From Candidatus Collinsella stercoripullorum (GTDB taxonomy: Bacteria > Actinomycetota > Coriobacteriia > Coriobacteriales > Coriobacteriaceae), in the NCBI GenBank assembly GCA_019117005.1, contig DXAO01000038.1, positions 1 through 35,004 on the forward strand: 35,004 bases of DNA, in the 5' to 3' direction. Below, one piece after another: positions 8,282 to 15,942 of this stretch (position 1 is the first letter of the stretch; each line of letters starts with the position of its first letter). The notes under the pieces were generated by a model, which had not been told where the DNA came from, made no database searches, and saw only the letters and a program-made list of their open reading frames with translations. The position numbers were made by a program, and so were the translations under genes.

Positions 8282-8863
8282 TCAGCGCCCGGGGTCGATA
8301 TGCGCCGAGACCGGGGAGCCGGGGCCCGCCGTCGGGCCCTCCTCCTCCGGCAGGGCCTCCATGCGCTCGAGCTCGGCGGAGAGCGCCCGGGTGTAGGCGC
8401 GCGCGACCCGCAGGATGGCGGCGCGGTCGGCGGGGGCGAGCGAGCAGAACGCGCGGCGCTCGGCATCCTGGGCGGGCACGATGTAGCGCTCGGCGAACGA
8501 ACGGCCCGCTGCCGTGAACGCCGCGGTCTTGTTCCGCCGGCTGCCCTCCGCATAGGAGAGCTCGATCAGACCGCGCGCCTCGAGCGACTTGATCGCCGAG
8601 TTGATGGTCTGCTTGCTGTACGCCCACGAGCTGGTGAGGTCGGCGAGGGCGATGGGGCCGTCGGCGCGCTCGATGTCGTACATCATCCAGTAGGCGCAGT
8701 TGGACAGGCCGCATCGTCGGGCGAAGCCGTAGTAGATGCGGTCCGCCTCGAGGTAGAGGCAGTCGAGCTCCCTGGGGTCGCTCGGCGCGGACCCCGCATC
8801 CGGAAAGGACGGCTCGCGGGCCGTCGCGGAATCGCCGGTCGCATGCTGACGCTCGGGCTCCAT
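8282..8863 (-). CDS. MarR-family transcriptional regulator of the exporter operon
   Basis: A 193-residue MarR-type winged-helix protein. The DNA-binding region runs from about residue 60 to 120: IALADLTSSWAYSKQTINSA forms helix-turn-helix and SYAEGSRRNKTAAFT the wing. It is followed by dimerisation helices (about 135-175). The real start is the ATG at 8861-8863 with AGGAAGG nine bases upstream; a longer in-frame reading has no ribosome site and would run through the promoter. It is the first gene of a leftward operon with the two ABC half-transporters. MarR proteins usually repress their own operon and release DNA when a ligand binds, so induction by the exported compound is likely (inference). 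Confidence 0.8.
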   Translation of the reverse strand: MEPERQHATGDSATAREPSFPDAGSAPSDPRELDCLYLEADRIYYGFARRCGLSNCAYWMMYDIERADGPIALADLTSSWAYSKQTINSAIKSLEARGLIELSYAEGSRRNKTAAFTAAGRSFAERYIVPAQDAERRAFCSLAPADRAAILRVARAYTRALSAELERMEALPEEEGPTAGPGSPVSAHIDPGR

Positions 8864-8879
8864 GGGGCACCGCCTTCCT

Positions 8880-8931
8880 CGATATCGCGTGACTGTGCCG
8901 CCATGGTAGTCCGATATCGGATATACGTCAA
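8880..8931 (-). promoter_or_regulatory. MarR-exporter operon promoter with two CGATATCG palindromes
   Basis: On the minus strand TTGACG (8926-8931) and TACCAT (8903-8908) are 17 bp apart. The spacer holds the 12-bp palindrome TCCGATATCGGA (8910-8921). A second palindrome with the same core, CGATATCG, lies at 8880-8887, between the start point and the ribosome site. The two cores are 32 bp apart, about three helical turns, placing two dimers on the same face. This looks like an autoregulatory operator pair. Confidence 0.65.
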
Positions 8932-8990
8932 CACGGGGCGCGGGGGTCTTTCGGGCCTCCGCCGGACGTCCATGCCGCGTGGGCGCGCGG

Positions 8991-9030
8991 AAAAAACGCC
9001 CGCCGCCGCGAACGGGTCGCGACGGCGGGC
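8991..9030 (-). terminator. Intrinsic terminator of the small unknown gene
   Basis: Read on the minus strand, a stem of about 13 bp (GCCCGCCGTCGCG paired with CGCGGCGGCGGGC, seven-base loop) is followed by G then six Ts. It lies just downstream of the leftward gene at 9057-9362. Confidence 0.85.
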
Positions 9031-9056
9031 GACGGGGGAAGGTCGCGCATGCGCGG

Positions 9057-9362
9057 CTAGAGCTCCCAGCCCTCCTGGAGCGACTCGTAGAAGGTCGCGG
9101 AATCGCACAGGTCGTGCAGGCTCTTGCCATCGCGCCACGGGAGCTCGGCGAGCTCGGACAGCGTGGTGACCAGTTCGGAGCAGTCGGTGAAACGGCCCTT
9201 GCCGTTCAGCTTCGAGCAATCCTGGACGCGCCAGTAGCCGTCGGTATGGGTCACGTAGTACTGGTCGCCGTCGACGTCCATAAACACACGGGTCTTGGAA
9301 CGCAGGTAGTTGAGGAGTTCCTCGAAGCTCAGGGATATCGTCTCGTCAGCTTTCAGTCCCAT
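9057..9362 (-). CDS. Small acidic protein of unknown function
   Basis: A 101-residue acidic protein I do not recognise. It begins MGLKADETISLSFEELLNYL, has a beta-rich middle (RVFMDVDGDQYYVTHTDGYW) and an acidic helical C-terminal half ending ESLQEGWEL. There is no signal peptide, membrane segment or clear metal motif; two cysteines (in QDCSKL and TDCSEL) are ten residues apart. The start is supported by AGGAGA ten bases before the ATG, and a good terminator follows, so I believe it is real and monocistronic. Function cannot be assigned from sequence. Confidence 0.65.
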   Translation of the reverse strand: MGLKADETISLSFEELLNYLRSKTRVFMDVDGDQYYVTHTDGYWRVQDCSKLNGKGRFTDCSELVTTLSELAELPWRDGKSLHDLCDSATFYESLQEGWEL

Positions 9363-9564
9363 GGCGGTCTCCTAGCTGTCGGGCGCCGAAGCGGCGCGTT
9401 GGCCTTGCAGATACCCCCAGTAAACCCGTCCGGCGCGCTTCCCATACGGTCAAATCAGCGGGCGGGGCCAAACGCTAGAGCAACGGCCGTTCTGCACGTT
9501 TTGGACACATGGTTCACGGCGGACGGCATGGCGGGCGGTGACGGACAGGGCCGCCCCGGCGCCG

Positions 9565-10599
9565 TCACGCGTCCTTCGACCCGAACGCATCCATCAGCAG
9601 CGCGACGATCCCGCAGACCAGACCGCCCACGGGCCACGCGAGCCAGAACCACATGGCGCTCGTCCCCGCGGGGTCGAAATCGGACGGGTCGGGCGAGGTC
9701 AGAACCGGGGCGAACAGGAGCCCGAGGCCGACGATGGTCGCGACGATCATGATGGCGCCGCAGATGGCGCCCACCTTCTTGCCCGACCGCTTACGCTCCA
9801 TCAGAGCCTGCTTCACCTCGTCGTCGACCTGCGCGCTGACGATGTCCTCGATCTCGAGGTCGTCCGCGATCTCGCGGTTGCGCTCGCCGATGTTGGTCCG
9901 CCCCAGAAGCATGCCGAAGTGGACGATCGACCACACGCCCGCCGCCACGAGCATCATGAGGATGAGCATGCCGAGGCGGGCGTAATCGGTCCTGTCCGTC
10001 GCAACCAGGGCGATGACGCCCAGGAAGATGTCCGCGATGCCGATGATGCAGCCGCGCGCCATGCCCCGGCGCGCCTCCAGGCGGTCCTCCTCGGTGTAGA
10101 AATCCTCGATGTAGGGATGCGCGCGGTTGAAGGCCGTGTACTCCATGCCCGCCGGGATGAGGAACGCCAAGCCCGCGAGCACGCCGACGAGGATGCACGG
10201 GAGCATCAGGGCGTCCGCGTCGCCTCCCGGGACGAGCGCGCCGGCACCCTCGAGGGCGAGCCCCACGCCGGAGCCCGCGATGATGCAGGCGATGCCCGTG
10301 GGGACCTGCCAGGCGAGCTTGCGATGGCGCTCGTCGTAGCCGCACACATCGGTCGGCGGGCCGGCGGGGACCGACGCGGCGGGCTCCGCGGCGCGCGCGG
10401 TGAGGTCCCCGGTCACGAGGTCGTCGAGCGTGCAGCCGAAGATCTGGCAGATCTTGATGAGCTTGTCCATCTCCGGATAGCTCTTCTCGGCCTCCCACTT
10501 GGTCACGGACTGGCGGGAGACGCCGAGCAGCATGGCGAGCTGCTCCTGGGTCATGTTGCGCGTGGAGCGGAGGTGCTGGAGGTTGTCGCGGAAGCTCAT
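9565..10599 (-). CDS. XRE-family HTH regulator fused to a six-helix membrane domain
   Basis: A 344-residue protein. Residues 4-62 form an XRE/Cro-type helix-turn-helix (NMTQEQLAMLLGVSRQSVTK with WEAEKSYPEMDKLIKIC). After a Pro/Ala linker (66-84) come about six hydrophobic segments at roughly 97-117, 130-150, 181-201, 209-232, 275-300 and 315-338, with an acidic loop between the fourth and fifth (238-270). The HTH should face the cytoplasm, giving a membrane-anchored DNA-binding protein. Similar XRE-membrane fusions are common in Gram-positives, and targets are generally unknown. AAAGG precedes the ATG at 10599. No partner gene is adjacent. Confidence 0.75.
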   Translation of the reverse strand: MSFRDNLQHLRSTRNMTQEQLAMLLGVSRQSVTKWEAEKSYPEMDKLIKICQIFGCTLDDLVTGDLTARAAEPAASVPAGPPTDVCGYDERHRKLAWQVPTGIACIIAGSGVGLALEGAGALVPGGDADALMLPCILVGVLAGLAFLIPAGMEYTAFNRAHPYIEDFYTEEDRLEARRGMARGCIIGIADIFLGVIALVATDRTDYARLGMLILMMLVAAGVWSIVHFGMLLGRTNIGERNREIADDLEIEDIVSAQVDDEVKQALMERKRSGKKVGAICGAIMIVATIVGLGLLFAPVLTSPDPSDFDPAGTSAMWFWLAWPVGGLVCGIVALLMDAFGSKDA

Positions 10600-10977
10600 G
10601 GTCGGGCCTTTCGATCGGATCGGCGCCTGCGGGCCGCTCGGGTTCCGACCCTCCCCGGTAGTATACGGGTTCGCATGGGGGCGGCTCCCTGCCCGCAGAC
10701 GCTTCTGTTCAGCTGCTTGCCGGCACCGTCCACTCTACGGGCGCGCCGGCACCGGTTCCACCAACCGCAGGGCTGCATTTTGCCCGGAATCCCGGCAACC
10801 GGAAGGCGCCTTCCGGTTGCTTTCCGCAGGTAGACGCCCTATCACCTCAGACGGGGCAGACCGGGTGCCGTGACGGGCGGGGCGTGCGGCGATCGACGGC
10901 GGCAGATGGGACGGCCCCCGCTGCCGCGCCGCCGCGCGCCGCCATGCCGTCGCGGCCGCGACCTCGCCGCCGCGGCC
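10600..10977. other. Intergenic region with -10 box and palindrome
   Basis: This 378-bp gap lies upstream of the XRE-membrane gene and downstream of the DUF3825 gene, both leftward. It contains a minus-strand TATACT at 10660-10665, 61 bp before the XRE start, with no clear -35. A 26-bp perfect palindrome is at 10795-10820 (listed separately). The stretch 10870-10977 is almost pure G/C with CCGCC runs and shows nothing else. Confidence 0.45.
10795..10820 (-). terminator. 26-bp perfect palindrome, probable terminator of the DUF3825 gene
   Basis: GCAACCGGAAGGC is followed immediately by its exact complement (arms 10795-10807 and 10808-10820). It lies about 160 bp after the DUF3825 stop codon and before the XRE promoter. 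There is no T-run on the minus strand, so it may instead be a protein-binding palindrome. Confidence 0.4.
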
Positions 10978-12729
10978 CTAGAACTCCTCGATGACCTCGT
11001 TCTCGCTCCGCGACGCGGGTGTCAGCCAATCGCTGTCCGGCCGGCAGACCAGGCGCGCGTCCTGATACGCCTGCCGCATGGTGAGGATCGTCTGCCCGAT
11101 GTAGTTCTGCGACCGCACGCGCTCGACGACGAGCGCGACATCGGCCTGGCCCTCGCGCAGCAGGCAGATGGGGAGCAGCAGGCTCATCTTGTTCTTGCGC
11201 GGGTAGTACATGGGGATCGCCGTCTTGTAGTTCCAGCGCACCCGGGCGAGCGCGCGGTCCACGGCGCTCTTGAACCGGTTGTTGAGCGCGTCGTAGGCGT
11301 CGTCGTCCTCGTCGAGCACCGTGCGCAGGCGGCGGTACGCCTCGGCCCTCCCCTCGCGGTCCTGCCCCGACGCCTCGATGCGGTCGATGATCTCCACGCC
11401 CTCGTCGTTGTAGCGCAGGCCGCCGCGCAGGAACTTGAGCGGCAGGCGGTCGATGTTGTCGATCAGGAAGTGCCGGTGGCTGATGGTGAGCGAGCGCCTC
11501 AGGTCGTACAGCAGGTCGCGCGGGTCGTCGAAGAACGACGGGGGCTCGGGCAGCCGGGCGAAGGCGTCGACGAGCAGCTTGCCGTAGTACCCCTCCGCGG
11601 CGACGCAGAAGGAGGCGAACTTCCACGGCTGCTTCCCCGCGAACGTGTTGCGCTCGAACACCGCGTACACGTCATCGTAGCGGCGGTCGACGAGGTTGGT
11701 GTTGAGGGCCGCGAACTGCCCGTCCGACGACTCGAGCACCTTTCCCTCCTGCTTCAGGCGGTAGAAGATCGTGGTGATGAAGCTCTTCAGGATGGGGTGG
11801 CGGTGCGCGGCGCCGCGGATGACCACGTCCCCGCCCCAGTCCTCATCGAGGGCCTTCGCCGCCAGCCCGTCGAGGAACTGGTCCCAGGTGCCGAGGTAGG
11901 CGAACTCCTCGAGCGCGCGGGAGGGCGATGCGGAGGCGACCGAGCGGACCTCCGAATCGATGTAGTTGACGTACCACGGCTTCGAGAGGTCGCGGCTGCT
12001 GCGGCGCAGGTTCACCTCGACGGGCGTGACGCCGTCGGCGCGCATGAAGGGCAGGGGGAATATGACGTTGCCGCCGAACGTGCGCAGCGCGGACGCCTCC
12101 CAGGCGGCGGCCCACGCGTCCTCGAGCAGCCTGTCGAGGTCGGTGCCCTCGGGCGCGACCGGTGCCAGATAGCTCCTGCTCGTGTTGGGGAAGGAGGCGA
12201 AGGCGAAGAACTCGGGGCCGAGCTCGGCGCGTTGCTCGTCGGAGAGCGGCGCCCGCACGTAGTCGGGCAGCTCGAGGGCGCGACGGACGGCGGAGGCGAA
12301 GTCGAGCCCTGCGGCGTCCGCGGCCGGTTCGGGTCCCGGCGCGGGAGCCGGGGCCGGGGTGGGGTCGGGCTCCGGCGCGGGAACGGGATCCGGGGTCGGC
12401 GCGGAGTCCACGGGACCGCCCGCCCATCCCGGCATACGGTGCACGAGAACCTCCACGTTGGTGGCCGTCTCGCTCGTCCTGATGACCCTGAGCTCGAGGA
12501 AGCCTCCGTTCTCGACGGACATCCGCTCGAGGAACGGCCGCGCCTTCGCGAAGCCGTACTCCTTGTTCTCGATCCCGTTCTTCTTGAGCAGCGCGTTCAC
12601 ATGGGCGAGCAGCGCCGGGGCATCGAAGCCGTACGCATCGGCCAGCAGCCGGTACACCCGGCGGCTGTCCTGCTCGGTTATCTCCCGCACGATCTTGGCG
12701 TCGGCATTCGCGTCTCCTGCAGCTGCCAT
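10978..12729 (-). CDS. DUF3825 protein with LOTUS/OST-HTH-like N-terminus
   Basis: A 583-residue protein in three parts. Residues 22-80 (YRLLADAYGFDAPALLAHVN to KEYGFAKARPFLERM and FLEL) look like a LOTUS/OST-HTH winged helix, an RNA-associated fold. Residues 105-140 are a Pro/Ala/Asp-rich linker. The C-terminal half is DUF3825: LEEFAYLGTWDQFLDGLA, FAALNTNLVDRRYDDVYAVF, SFFDDPRDLLYD, RVRWNYKTAIPMYYP, LALVVER-type and ARLVCRPDSDWL segments. DUF3825 proteins have no established reaction; their frequent fusion to nucleic-acid-binding domains points to RNA (inference). I chose the ATG at 12727-12729 because GAAGGG lies about nine bases upstream; two other Met codons (12735, 12738) are too close to it. 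The long in-frame extension upstream runs across a hairpin and the next gene and is spurious. Confidence 0.8.
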   Translation of the reverse strand: MAAAGDANADAKIVREITEQDSRRVYRLLADAYGFDAPALLAHVNALLKKNGIENKEYGFAKARPFLERMSVENGGFLELRVIRTSETATNVEVLVHRMPGWAGGPVDSAPTPDPVPAPEPDPTPAPAPAPGPEPAADAAGLDFASAVRRALELPDYVRAPLSDEQRAELGPEFFAFASFPNTSRSYLAPVAPEGTDLDRLLEDAWAAAWEASALRTFGGNVIFPLPFMRADGVTPVEVNLRRSSRDLSKPWYVNYIDSEVRSVASASPSRALEEFAYLGTWDQFLDGLAAKALDEDWGGDVVIRGAAHRHPILKSFITTIFYRLKQEGKVLESSDGQFAALNTNLVDRRYDDVYAVFERNTFAGKQPWKFASFCVAAEGYYGKLLVDAFARLPEPPSFFDDPRDLLYDLRRSLTISHRHFLIDNIDRLPLKFLRGGLRYNDEGVEIIDRIEASGQDREGRAEAYRRLRTVLDEDDDAYDALNNRFKSAVDRALARVRWNYKTAIPMYYPRKNKMSLLLPICLLREGQADVALVVERVRSQNYIGQTILTMRQAYQDARLVCRPDSDWLTPASRSENEVIEEF

Positions 12730-13049
12730 GTTCATCATCCCTTCTCGTCCATCCCGCTGTTCCCTATCGATGATACGGGAGGATGCCCACCCGGTGCCCT
12801 GAAGGGTGTCGATTAATTTGCGACGGGGTGAGACGGAAGGGGGAATCGGCGGATGGAGGCAGGCAGGGCAAGGCGGCGGGTGGCGCGGCGCGCGGCGATG
12901 CGCCTTGACGGGGCCGCCCCGGCCGTCGCGACCGTCCGAGCCGCGTGGCGCCCAAACGGACGGTCCCCCGCGCCGTGAAGGAGCGACCTTCATGACACGG
13001 GGGACCGTCCCGCCTGTCACCGACCGTCGCGCCGGCTCGGGCGCAGGGG
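12730..13049. other. Intergenic region between DUF3825 and YeiH-like genes
   Basis: A 320-bp gap between two leftward genes. It contains the large hairpin at 12958-13010 (listed separately). An AATTAA-containing stretch around 12812-12820 may be part of a leftward promoter, but I cannot match both boxes. Nothing else is apparent. Confidence 0.4.
12958..13010. repeat. REP-like long hairpin
   Basis: Perfect 13-bp arms (12958-12970 and 12998-13010, GGACGGTCCCCCG) enclose a second stem GTGAAGG/CCTTCAT around a 5-nt loop, giving one long imperfect hairpin of 53 nt. It follows the YeiH-like stop codon by about 40 bp and has no T-tract. GGACGGTCCCCC resembles in style the GGGGAC ends of the class A and B repeats, so it may be a third repeat type that also ends transcription. 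Confidence 0.65.
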
Positions 13050-14102
13050 CTACCAGATGCCGAGCACGTGCTGCATCCCCAGCGAGACGCAGGCGATCGC
13101 GACCCAGCAGGCGAGACCCATGAGGATCGGCTTGCCGCCCGTGCGCACGAGCTTGACGATGTTCGTGTTGAACCCGATCGCCGCCATCGCCATGACGATG
13201 AAGAACTTCGACAGCTCCTTGATGGGGGCCGTCACGGCCGCGGGCAGGGCGAACACCGTGGTCACGACGCTGGCGAGCACGAAGAACAGGATGAAGAAGG
13301 GGAAGATCTTCTTGAGGTCGAAGGTGCCTGCGGCCTCGCCGGCGCCCTCGCCCGCGGAGGCGGCGCGACGCGCGAGGCGCATCTGCCAGAACGCCAGCGC
13401 GAGCGTGATGGGGATGATCGCCAGGGTGCGGGTGAGCTTGACGATGGTCGCGGCGTCGAGTGTGTTCGCCCCGGGGTGCATGCCGTCCCAGGCCGCCGCG
13501 GCGGCGGTGACGGAGGAGGTGTCGTTCACCGCGGTGCCCGCGAACAGGCCGAACCCCTCGTTGGTGAGGCCGAGCATGCCGCCGAGCGTGGGGAAGACGA
13601 GCGCCGCGATCACGTTGAACAGGAAGATGACGCTGATGGCCTGGGCGATCTCCTCGTCGTCGGCGTCGATGACCGGCGCCGTGGCCGCGATGGCGGAGCC
13701 GCCGCAGATGGAGGAGCCCACGCCGATGAGCGTGGAGATCTTGCCCGGGATCTTGAGCGCGCGGCACAGCACGAAGGCGACGACGAGCGAGGTGGTGATC
13801 GTCGAGACGATGATGGGCAGCGACGTGGCGCCGACCTGGGCGATCTGGGCGAGGTTCAGGCCGAAGCCGAGCAGGATCACCGCGTACTGCAGGATCTTCT
13901 TGGACGTGAACTTGACGCCGCGCTGCAGGGGCTCGCCGGCGCGCGCGGGCACCGCGAGCGCGAGCACCATGCCGATCAGGATGGCGAACACCGGCCCCCC
14001 GACGACCTCGAACTGTTTGCCGAGCAGCCATGCGGGCACGGCGACGATCAGGCAGAACAGCACGCCCTTCCACATACCCTTGAAATCCTTGATGAGCTCC
14101 AT
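13050..14102 (-). CDS. YeiH/UPF0324-family membrane transporter (putative anion exporter)
   Basis: A 350-residue integral membrane protein of the UPF0324/YeiH family with about ten hydrophobic segments. The family signature [19 protein letters not shown] is present, with [20 protein letters not shown] following and [11 protein letters not shown] near the C-terminus. Family members are annotated as putative sulfate/sulfite exporters; transport activity is not certain. I chose the ATG at 14100-14102 (MELIKDFKG) because GGAAGG lies nine bases upstream; the ATG nine bases earlier abuts it. The gene is divergent from a LysR regulator, an arrangement also known for yeiH and yeiE in enterobacteria, so control by that regulator is likely. 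Confidence 0.8.
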   Translation of the reverse strand: MELIKDFKGMWKGVLFCLIVAVPAWLLGKQFEVVGGPVFAILIGMVLALAVPARAGEPLQRGVKFTSKKILQYAVILLGFGLNLAQIAQVGATSLPIIVSTITTSLVVAFVLCRALKIPGKISTLIGVGSSICGGSAIAATAPVIDADDEEIAQAISVIFLFNVIAALVFPTLGGMLGLTNEGFGLFAGTAVNDTSSVTAAAAAWDGMHPGANTLDAATIVKLTRTLAIIPITLALAFWQMRLARRAASAGEGAGEAAGTFDLKKIFPFFILFFVLASVVTTVFALPAAVTAPIKELSKFFIVMAMAAIGFNTNIVKLVRTGGKPILMGLACWVAIACVSLGMQHVLGIW

Positions 14103-14260
14103 GCCTCTCATCCTTCCCACGTCGTTATGGTTCGGATGCCATGCTACTGCCTGCGGTTATAATCTATTCCATCAATATGCTTATACTCTCATCATGATTC
14201 GTGATGACGACGGTTCGCGACGATGCCCGCGGCCGGCCCGGCACAGAGCGGAGGGACGGG
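14103..14260. promoter_or_regulatory. Divergent LysR/YeiH promoter region with T-N11-A site
   Basis: This AT-rich gap between divergent genes contains TATTCCATCAATA at 14165-14177, a palindromic T-N11-A LysR-type box. It is nested between TATAA (14158-14162) and TTATA (14181-14185). The plus strand has -10-like TATAAT (14158-14163) and TATACT (14182-14187); -35 boxes are poor, as expected for an activator-dependent promoter. Confidence 0.55.
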
Positions 14261-15154
14261 ATGCTCGACTACCGCGTCCATACATTCCTAGCCGTCTACC
14301 GGCAGCGCAGCTACACGCGCGCGGCACGCGAGCTGCACATCTCCCAGCCGGCGGTGACCCAGCACATCCATCAGCTCGAGCAGCATTACGGGTGCGCGCT
14401 GTTCGCCAAGACGGGCCGGGGCGTGGAGCCGACCGCCGCCGGCGAGGAACTGTCCCGCGCGCTTGGCGTCATGGCCAACGACGAGGAGCGGCTGCAACGC
14501 GAACTCCGCCCGCTCAACGAAAACGACTCCGTGCAGGCGCCCTTGCGCTTCGGATGCACGCGCACGGTCGCCGACTACGTAGCACCGCGCATCCTGGCGG
14601 CGCACCTGGCCCGCCGCCCCGACGACCAGATACTTATGCAGGCGGAAAACACCACGGAGCTGCTCGGACAGATCGAGGCGGGATCCATCGACTTCGCGCT
14701 GGTGGAAGGCTCGTTCGATCGCGCGCGCTTTGACCATGCCGTCTTTTCATGCGAGCCCTATGTCGCGATCGCCCAGCACGCGTTCGACGCCGCGCGCCTT
14801 GAGGACCTGCTCGGGCAACGGATCATCCTGCGTGAGCCCGGGTCGGGCACGCGAGAGATCCTCGAGCGGTATCTCGCCGTGCGCAACCTGTCCGTGCGCG
14901 ACTTCGCCGGCATCATCGAGCTTGCGAGCATCCCCGCCATCAAGGCGTGCGTTCGCGCCGGGGCGGGCATCTCGTTTCTGTACCGCGCCGCCGTGGAGAG
15001 CGAGCTTGCTGAACGCGAGCTCGCCGACGTCACGCCTGCCGATGTGTCCATCGAGCACCACTTCGAGCTCATCTGGCAGCGCGGCAGCCTGTTCGCGGAG
15101 CGCTACCGCGCCTTAGCCCGCACCTGGCAGGCGTATGCCTCGACGACGGCTTAG
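14261..15154 (+). CDS. LysR-family regulator divergent from yeiH-like gene
   Basis: A 297-residue LysR-type regulator. The N-terminal winged helix (1-60) reads MLDYRVHTFLAVYRQRSYTR then AARELHISQPAVTQHIHQLE, followed by a coiled linker and a periplasmic-binding-protein-like effector domain (about 92-290) with LREPGSGTREILERYL, a segment shared with CbbR/CysB/YeiE-like members. The ATG at 14261 has GGAGGGAC upstream and gives the usual family length; upstream in-frame ATGs would add about 20 residues that fit no LysR N-terminus. It faces the YeiH-like transporter across a region with a T-N11-A box and precedes a Cys-rich redox protein, suggesting control of both (inference). Confidence 0.85.
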   Translation: MLDYRVHTFLAVYRQRSYTRAARELHISQPAVTQHIHQLEQHYGCALFAKTGRGVEPTAAGEELSRALGVMANDEERLQRELRPLNENDSVQAPLRFGCTRTVADYVAPRILAAHLARRPDDQILMQAENTTELLGQIEAGSIDFALVEGSFDRARFDHAVFSCEPYVAIAQHAFDAARLEDLLGQRIILREPGSGTREILERYLAVRNLSVRDFAGIIELASIPAIKACVRAGAGISFLYRAAVESELAERELADVTPADVSIEHHFELIWQRGSLFAERYRALARTWQAYASTTA

Positions 15155-15272
15155 AAAGCAGCGCCCCCTGCGCCCCGATCCGCCGTCCCCAATGGCGGAC
15201 CCCGACGGCAGATGGGGTATTGTTGTGACCGCATAGCCGTTACCTTGGTTGCCATCGAGATAGGAGGACCTC

Positions 15273-15725
15273 ATGCGCGACCGCGTGAGCATCAGCGCCG
15301 TCGAGTCGGCGGCGAAAGCAAACAATCGCCCCGGACCGGACCACATGAACTGCGGCGAATCGGTCATCGCCGCGCTGTGGGATGCCTTCGAGCCGGACTT
15401 TCCACGTTCCGTGGTCTCCATGGGCGCCGGCATGGGTAAAGGCGTCGGGGGCTCCGGCTGCATCTGCGGTGCGCTCGCCGGCGGCGTGGCGTTTCTGGGC
15501 CTCATGCTGGAAACCAAGGAGCGTACCAAACCGGTTGCCGCCGAATTGCACGACGCGTTTTGCGAGGGAACCGGCAAGCATACGCCCTGCTGCCGCATCC
15601 TCACGCGCGGTCTGGAGTGGACGAGCGCGGAGCGTATCGCCCAATGCCAAGCTCATTGTGCCCTCGCGGCGGCAGAGACCGCCCGCATCCTCTGCCGCGA
15701 GCTCGGCATCCAACTTGAGTCGTAG
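15273..15725 (+). CDS. C_GCAxxG_C_C family putative redox protein
   Basis: A 150-residue protein with nine cysteines: C27, C63, C65, C97, C106, C107, C125, C129 and C141. The pattern NCGES ... GVGGSGCICGALAGGV ... KHTPCCRIL fits the C_GCAxxG_C_C family, small proteins believed to be redox-active or metal-cluster-binding, often next to transporters or oxidoreductases in anaerobes. No signal peptide or clear membrane segment is visible, so it is probably cytoplasmic. GGAGG precedes the ATG at 15273. It lies 118 bp after the LysR gene in the same direction. With the YeiH-like anion transporter nearby, a role in sulfur-compound redox chemistry is possible but unproven. Confidence 0.75.
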   Translation: MRDRVSISAVESAAKANNRPGPDHMNCGESVIAALWDAFEPDFPRSVVSMGAGMGKGVGGSGCICGALAGGVAFLGLMLETKERTKPVAAELHDAFCEGTGKHTPCCRILTRGLEWTSAERIAQCQAHCALAAAETARILCRELGIQLES

Positions 15726-15754
15726 CGAAACGCACGAGCAGGGACTCTCCCGTA

Positions 15755-15893
15755 GGGAAAATAGGGACAGGTGATAATTTCCCAGCCGACCCTCCGGCAT
15801 GGGAAAATAGGGACAGGTGCTTTTTTCCCATTCGACCGGTATGCCCGGGGAACGAGCCGGCTGGGAAATTATCACCTGTCCCTATTTTCCCAG
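15755..15893. repeat. Cluster of three class A REP units
   Basis: Three copies of the TGGGAAAATAGGGACAGGTG-type unit fill the gap between two convergent genes: a plus-oriented unit at 15755-15785, another at 15800-15830, and an inverted unit at 15861-15893. The first and third share the same variable centre (GATAATTT) and can pair over about 33 bp; the second has GCTTTTTT instead. Each also folds on itself through its TGGGAAA/TTTCCCA ends. The position suggests bidirectional termination or insertion as a BIME-type array. Confidence 0.85.
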
Positions 15894-15942
15894 CCGGCAT
15901 GACGAGGACCCCGGTGCGGGGCCCTCGAGCTCGGAGATTACG

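Noticed and set aside
10978..14073. A single 1031-codon minus-strand reading joining the YeiH region to the DUF3825 gene
   Set aside because: Its first half is out of frame with the true YeiH-like gene, is Arg/His/Gly-rich shadow sequence, and crosses the hairpin at 12958-13010. The DUF3825 protein has its own start and ribosome site.
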